The translations under genes were made by a program, and so were the position numbers. A DNA stretch of 22,040 bases from JACDAN01 sp036380355 (lineage in GTDB: Bacteria; Actinomycetota; Thermoleophilia; Gaiellales; Gaiellaceae). Position 1 is the first letter of the stretch; every line of letters starts with the position of its first letter. Below, one piece after another: positions 21,269 through 22,040 of the stretch. The stretch covers positions 1 to 22,040 of the forward strand of contig DASVEW010000070.1 of the NCBI GenBank assembly GCA_036380355.1. The letters run 5' to 3'. The notes under the pieces were generated by a model. That model made no database searches, was not told the DNA's origin, and saw nothing but the letters and a program-made list of their open reading frames with translations.

Positions 21269-21299
21269 CCCTCTCTACAGGAAGGCGGTCGATGCTAAC

Positions 21300-22040
21300 T
21301 CAGAGCTCGGACACGACCGGCTCTAGCTTCTCCACCTTGACACCTTCCGCAAGCCTCGTCAGCTCCCGCGGCTCGAAGCGGCCTGCGCCGACCTCCTGGA
21401 CTGCGGCAGCCCCGGCGGCGACGGCCCGGCGCACCGCCTCCTCCAGCGGATGCTCGTCGAGCCGCGCGGCGATGTAGCCCGCGAGGAGCACGTCGCCCGA
21501 CCCCGCCGGCGAGACAGTCGCCACCTCGGCGACTGCGGCGTGGAAGCGCTCGACGTCGCGCTCCTCCCGAAGCAGCGCGTAGCACCCGGAGGTCAGCGTG
21601 ATCAGCACGTTCCTCGCCCCGAGGTCGGAGATGTGCTCCAGCGCCTGGACAAAGTCCTGGGGATCGTGGAACTCCTGCCCGACGAGGCCCTCGGCCTCGC
21701 GCTCGTTCGGGGTGACGAGGAACGGCTCCGCCTCCGTTCCCAGCCGCAGGGGCTGGCCCTCGGCGTCGAGCACCGCCCGGATCCCGCGCCGGTCGAGCTC
21801 GCGGATCGCCTCGGCGTAGAAGCCCTCGTCGACGCCGCGCGGCAGCGTTCCGGCGAAGACGACCATGTCCGCGCCGCGCGAGAGGTAGCGGAGCTTCTCC
21901 ATCACCAGCTCCAGCTCCTCAGGCTTGACGTGCGGGCCCCACTCGTTGATCTCCGTGTACGTGCCCGCGGTCGGGTCGACCACCGCGGTCGACGTGCGCG
22001 ACTCAGCGCCGATGCGGACGAAGTCGTTGAGGATCGCCTC
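21300..22040 (-). CDS. PfkB-family sugar kinase, 1-phosphofructokinase-like (5' end outside window)
   Basis: The last 246 residues of a ribokinase-superfamily kinase; the frame is open to the window edge at 22040. ESRTSTAVVDPTAGTYTEINEWGP and VVFAGTLPRGVDEGFYAEAI resemble 1-phosphofructokinase (FruK) and tagatose-6-phosphate kinase (LacC). The signature SPAGSGDVLLAGYIAARLD carries the catalytic Asp in GSGD, and VTPNEREAEGLVG is the usual nucleotide-side motif. The N-terminal sugar-binding part is not visible, so FruK versus LacC versus another hexose-phosphate kinase cannot be fixed. It ends 31 nt before the guaB3 start, so it is likely co-transcribed with guaB3-guaA. Confidence 0.85.
   Translation of the reverse strand, partial: EAILNDFVRIGAESRTSTAVVDPTAGTYTEINEWGPHVKPEELELVMEKLRYLSRGADMVVFAGTLPRGVDEGFYAEAIRELDRRGIRAVLDAEGQPLRLGTEAEPFLVTPNEREAEGLVGQEFHDPQDFVQALEHISDLGARNVLITLTSGCYALLREERDVERFHAAVAEVATVSPAGSGDVLLAGYIAARLDEHPLEEAVRRAVAAGAAAVQEVGAGRFEPRELTRLAEGVKVEKLEPVVSEL

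Overview
This 22 kb window is GC-rich, densely coded chromosomal DNA of a member of the Actinomycetota, most likely a Thermoleophilia-type (Solirubrobacterales/Gaiellales) lineage. That assignment is an inference. It rests on the base composition, the frequent GTG starts, a GuaB3-type IMP dehydrogenase paralogue, and an actinobacterial-looking gene order rplM-rpsI-glmM-glmS-...-acpS-nnr-alr. No tRNA, rRNA, CRISPR array, prophage or recognisable transposase gene was seen.

Layout. Positions 1-3893 (+): the 3' part of a secreted subtilisin-like protease with a PA domain, a short-chain dehydrogenase, and two thioredoxin-fold proteins. Positions 3999-8485 (-): a tightly overlapping operon HAD phosphatase -> acpS -> nnr -> alr -> cca. 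Position 8484 onward (+): an arfB-type ribosome-rescue hydrolase, whose start codon shares one CCATGG with the HAD gene. Positions 8999-9844 (-): a membrane protein with a degenerate GGDEF domain. Positions 10030-14217 (-): rplM-rpsI, then glmM and glmS, which supply amino-sugar precursors for peptidoglycan. Positions 14276-17714 (-): six genes that almost all overlap (nitroreductase, VOC protein, UDG-superfamily protein, cupredoxin-like lipid-anchored or membrane-anchored protein, 460-residue polytopic membrane protein, 42-residue membrane miniprotein), with two small membrane proteins upstream. Positions 18528-22040 (-): a PfkB-family sugar kinase (cut by the window edge), guaB3 and guaA.

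The most unusual content is intergenic. Three elements of about 130 bp (8902-9034, 9896-10027, 13238-13367) share one architecture. Each starts with an 11-bp hairpin around GAACGGGC. Next comes a variable middle, then a GCCG/CGGC-framed hairpin with a three-base GNA loop, and then a linker of exactly 14 nt. The last part is a 12-bp hairpin TCG-nnn-AAAGTC with loop GTGA. Stem bases differ between copies but pairing is kept, so the structure appears to be under selection or recently copied. Two copies lie in opposite orientation on either side of the GGDEF gene, at a point where the otherwise familiar glmS-acpS neighbourhood is interrupted. One copy encodes the last residues and stop codon of the GGDEF protein. 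A fourth, degenerate relative lies at 18421-18505. I do not recognise this family. It may be a REP/MITE-like mobile repeat, a structured RNA/terminator, or both.

All functional calls are from reading translated sequence by eye. No database search or folding program was run.
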